Shown here piece by piece: positions 42,234 through 42,906 of a DNA stretch of 42,906 bases. A program made the position numbers and the translations under genes. Numbering within the stretch: position 1 is the first letter of the stretch; the number at the start of each line of letters is the position of its first letter. The notes below the pieces were generated by a model, which worked only from the letters and a program-made list of their open reading frames with translations, was not told the DNA's origin and did not search any database. Source of the DNA: Zygnema cylindricum (lineage: Eukaryota; Streptophyta; Zygnematophyceae; Zygnematales; Zygnemataceae); contig JBBHKE010001402.1 in the NCBI GenBank assembly GCA_037447655.1, forward strand, positions 1-42,906, written 5' to 3'.

Positions 42234-42788
42234 TGTAAAAATTAATGGTTCTTTTATAAGTATTTTCTAGGTCTAAATTAAAATACAGAAAGAGGCCGAG
42301 GCAGTCTATCTCTAACTTCTCTCTCCAACTCCCACATTTGTCGCAATCACTGAGAAGTTGGAGTGGAATTTAGAGCCATGGCTGCCTAAGCTATCCAAAG
42401 ATTTACGGGAAATATATAAGTTTATTTACCGGTTTATTTACTAAAAGGATTGGTGTCACAAAAAGGATTTGATTCTGGTACCTACGGAATGATAGATAGC
42501 CGGCAGCCGGTAGCCCTAACCATAAAGTCTAAATCCAACGATATATAGTTTAGGGTTTGATAAATATTTAACACAATTACGTTGGATAATTCATTTAACA
42601 ACAACTGCGTACGGGATACATAGATCCGGTTATGTAAAAGTACGGATTAAGGTATGGACAAGGAACAAGTATCGCGCATTTGTTTTGATAGCGAAATGAA
42701 TACTGCGTAGGTATTTATTACGGCTACGATTAAATATGCATTTAATCGGACGGCCATAATAAATGGCGAGATTGCGGAAGAGGATTTC
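42234..42788 (+). repeat. Copia-3 3' LTR
   Basis: It begins TGTAAAAATT and ends GGATTTC, matching 30966-31520 throughout. It contains a TATATAA box near 42414. The last base or two of the LTR and part of the target duplication appear to be lost. Confidence 0.85.
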
Positions 42789-42906
42789 GGCAGAAGACGA
42801 TAGAAGGGGAAAATGGAGGAATTTTGGGAGAGGGAGAGGGAAAGGGCAGATTTGGGGAAGAGGGAGAGGGAAAGGAGGGGGAAAGGGAGGATTTTTGGGA
42901 GAGGGG
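42789..42906. repeat. Purine-rich satellite, right-hand continuation
   Basis: It resumes with GGCAGA and continues in 71-bp units to the window end, so the array extends beyond the window. One unit close to the LTR is shortened. Confidence 0.9.

Larger units (their letters stand above)
30966..42789 (+). mobile_element. Copia-3: Ty1/copia element inserted in the satellite and split by Copia-4
   Basis: Copia-3 has LTRs 30966-31520 and 42234-42788, and its coding parts lie on the plus strand. The left half ends at 34765 and the right half resumes at 40541; between them sits Copia-4. Gag, zinc knuckle, protease, integrase, RT and RNase H are all traceable, but there are many stops and frame breaks, so it is dead. 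Its left flank is satellite ending AAGGG, and the right flank resumes in the satellite with GGCAGA, so the unit phase is nearly continuous across the insertion. Confidence 0.9.

Noticed and set aside
1-42906. tRNA, rRNA or bacterial-type operons
   Set aside because: None was seen: no cloverleaf with conserved TTCRANTC box, no rRNA stretches, and no closely packed gene series.

Overview
The window looks like nuclear DNA of a plant, probably a land plant. It has a plant-type leucine-rich-repeat receptor kinase with an intron, a fragment of a plant-like soluble inorganic pyrophosphatase, and several Ty1/copia elements, two of which have primer sites matching initiator-methionine tRNA. Most of the sequence is repeats and decayed transposons. 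I cannot name the species. There is one 10-N assembly gap (16025-16034).

Layout. 1-1838: low-complexity GCTGCTA-type, CT and GA tracts. 1839-4896: a 3.06-kb unit bounded by inverted arms of about 0.5 kb, each ending inward in a degenerate GTCCAAT heptamer array; it looks like a foldback or MULE-like element with no recognisable transposase. 4897-5747: upstream DNA of the next gene, with a likely splice acceptor at 5728. 5748-10580: an LRR receptor-like kinase (signal peptide, about 27 LRRs, one membrane span, RD-type kinase, Ser/Gln/Pro tail) whose reading frame is broken at about five single-base positions. 11914-15225: the left end of a hAT transposon (TIR-like end, BED finger, part of the transposase) joined in frame to an internal fragment of a copia element. 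15226-21000: AT-rich, gene-poor DNA with hairpin-bearing dispersed repeats. 21579-22422: a pyrophosphatase-like exon with altered metal-binding motif, cut off exactly at a copia LTR. 22423-28480: Copia-2 (minus strand), with two LTRs, PBS, PPT and nearly whole gag-pol. 28481-30965 and 42789-42906: a purine-rich satellite with a 71-bp unit. 30966-42789: Copia-3 (plus strand), inserted in the satellite and itself split by Copia-4 (minus strand, 34766-40535), which has an exact 5-bp target duplication.

How it fits together. The chimera at 13472-15225 comes from the same family as Copia-3 and carries the unoccupied version of the site where Copia-4 landed, so the order satellite, Copia-3, Copia-4 can be read directly. 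Copia-2 has precise ends but no matching target duplication: gene on one side, satellite on the other. That is best explained by recombination between two element copies. Apart from the kinase locus and the pyrophosphatase remnant I see no convincing host genes, and none of the transposons appears intact. All family calls come from motif reading, not from database searches.
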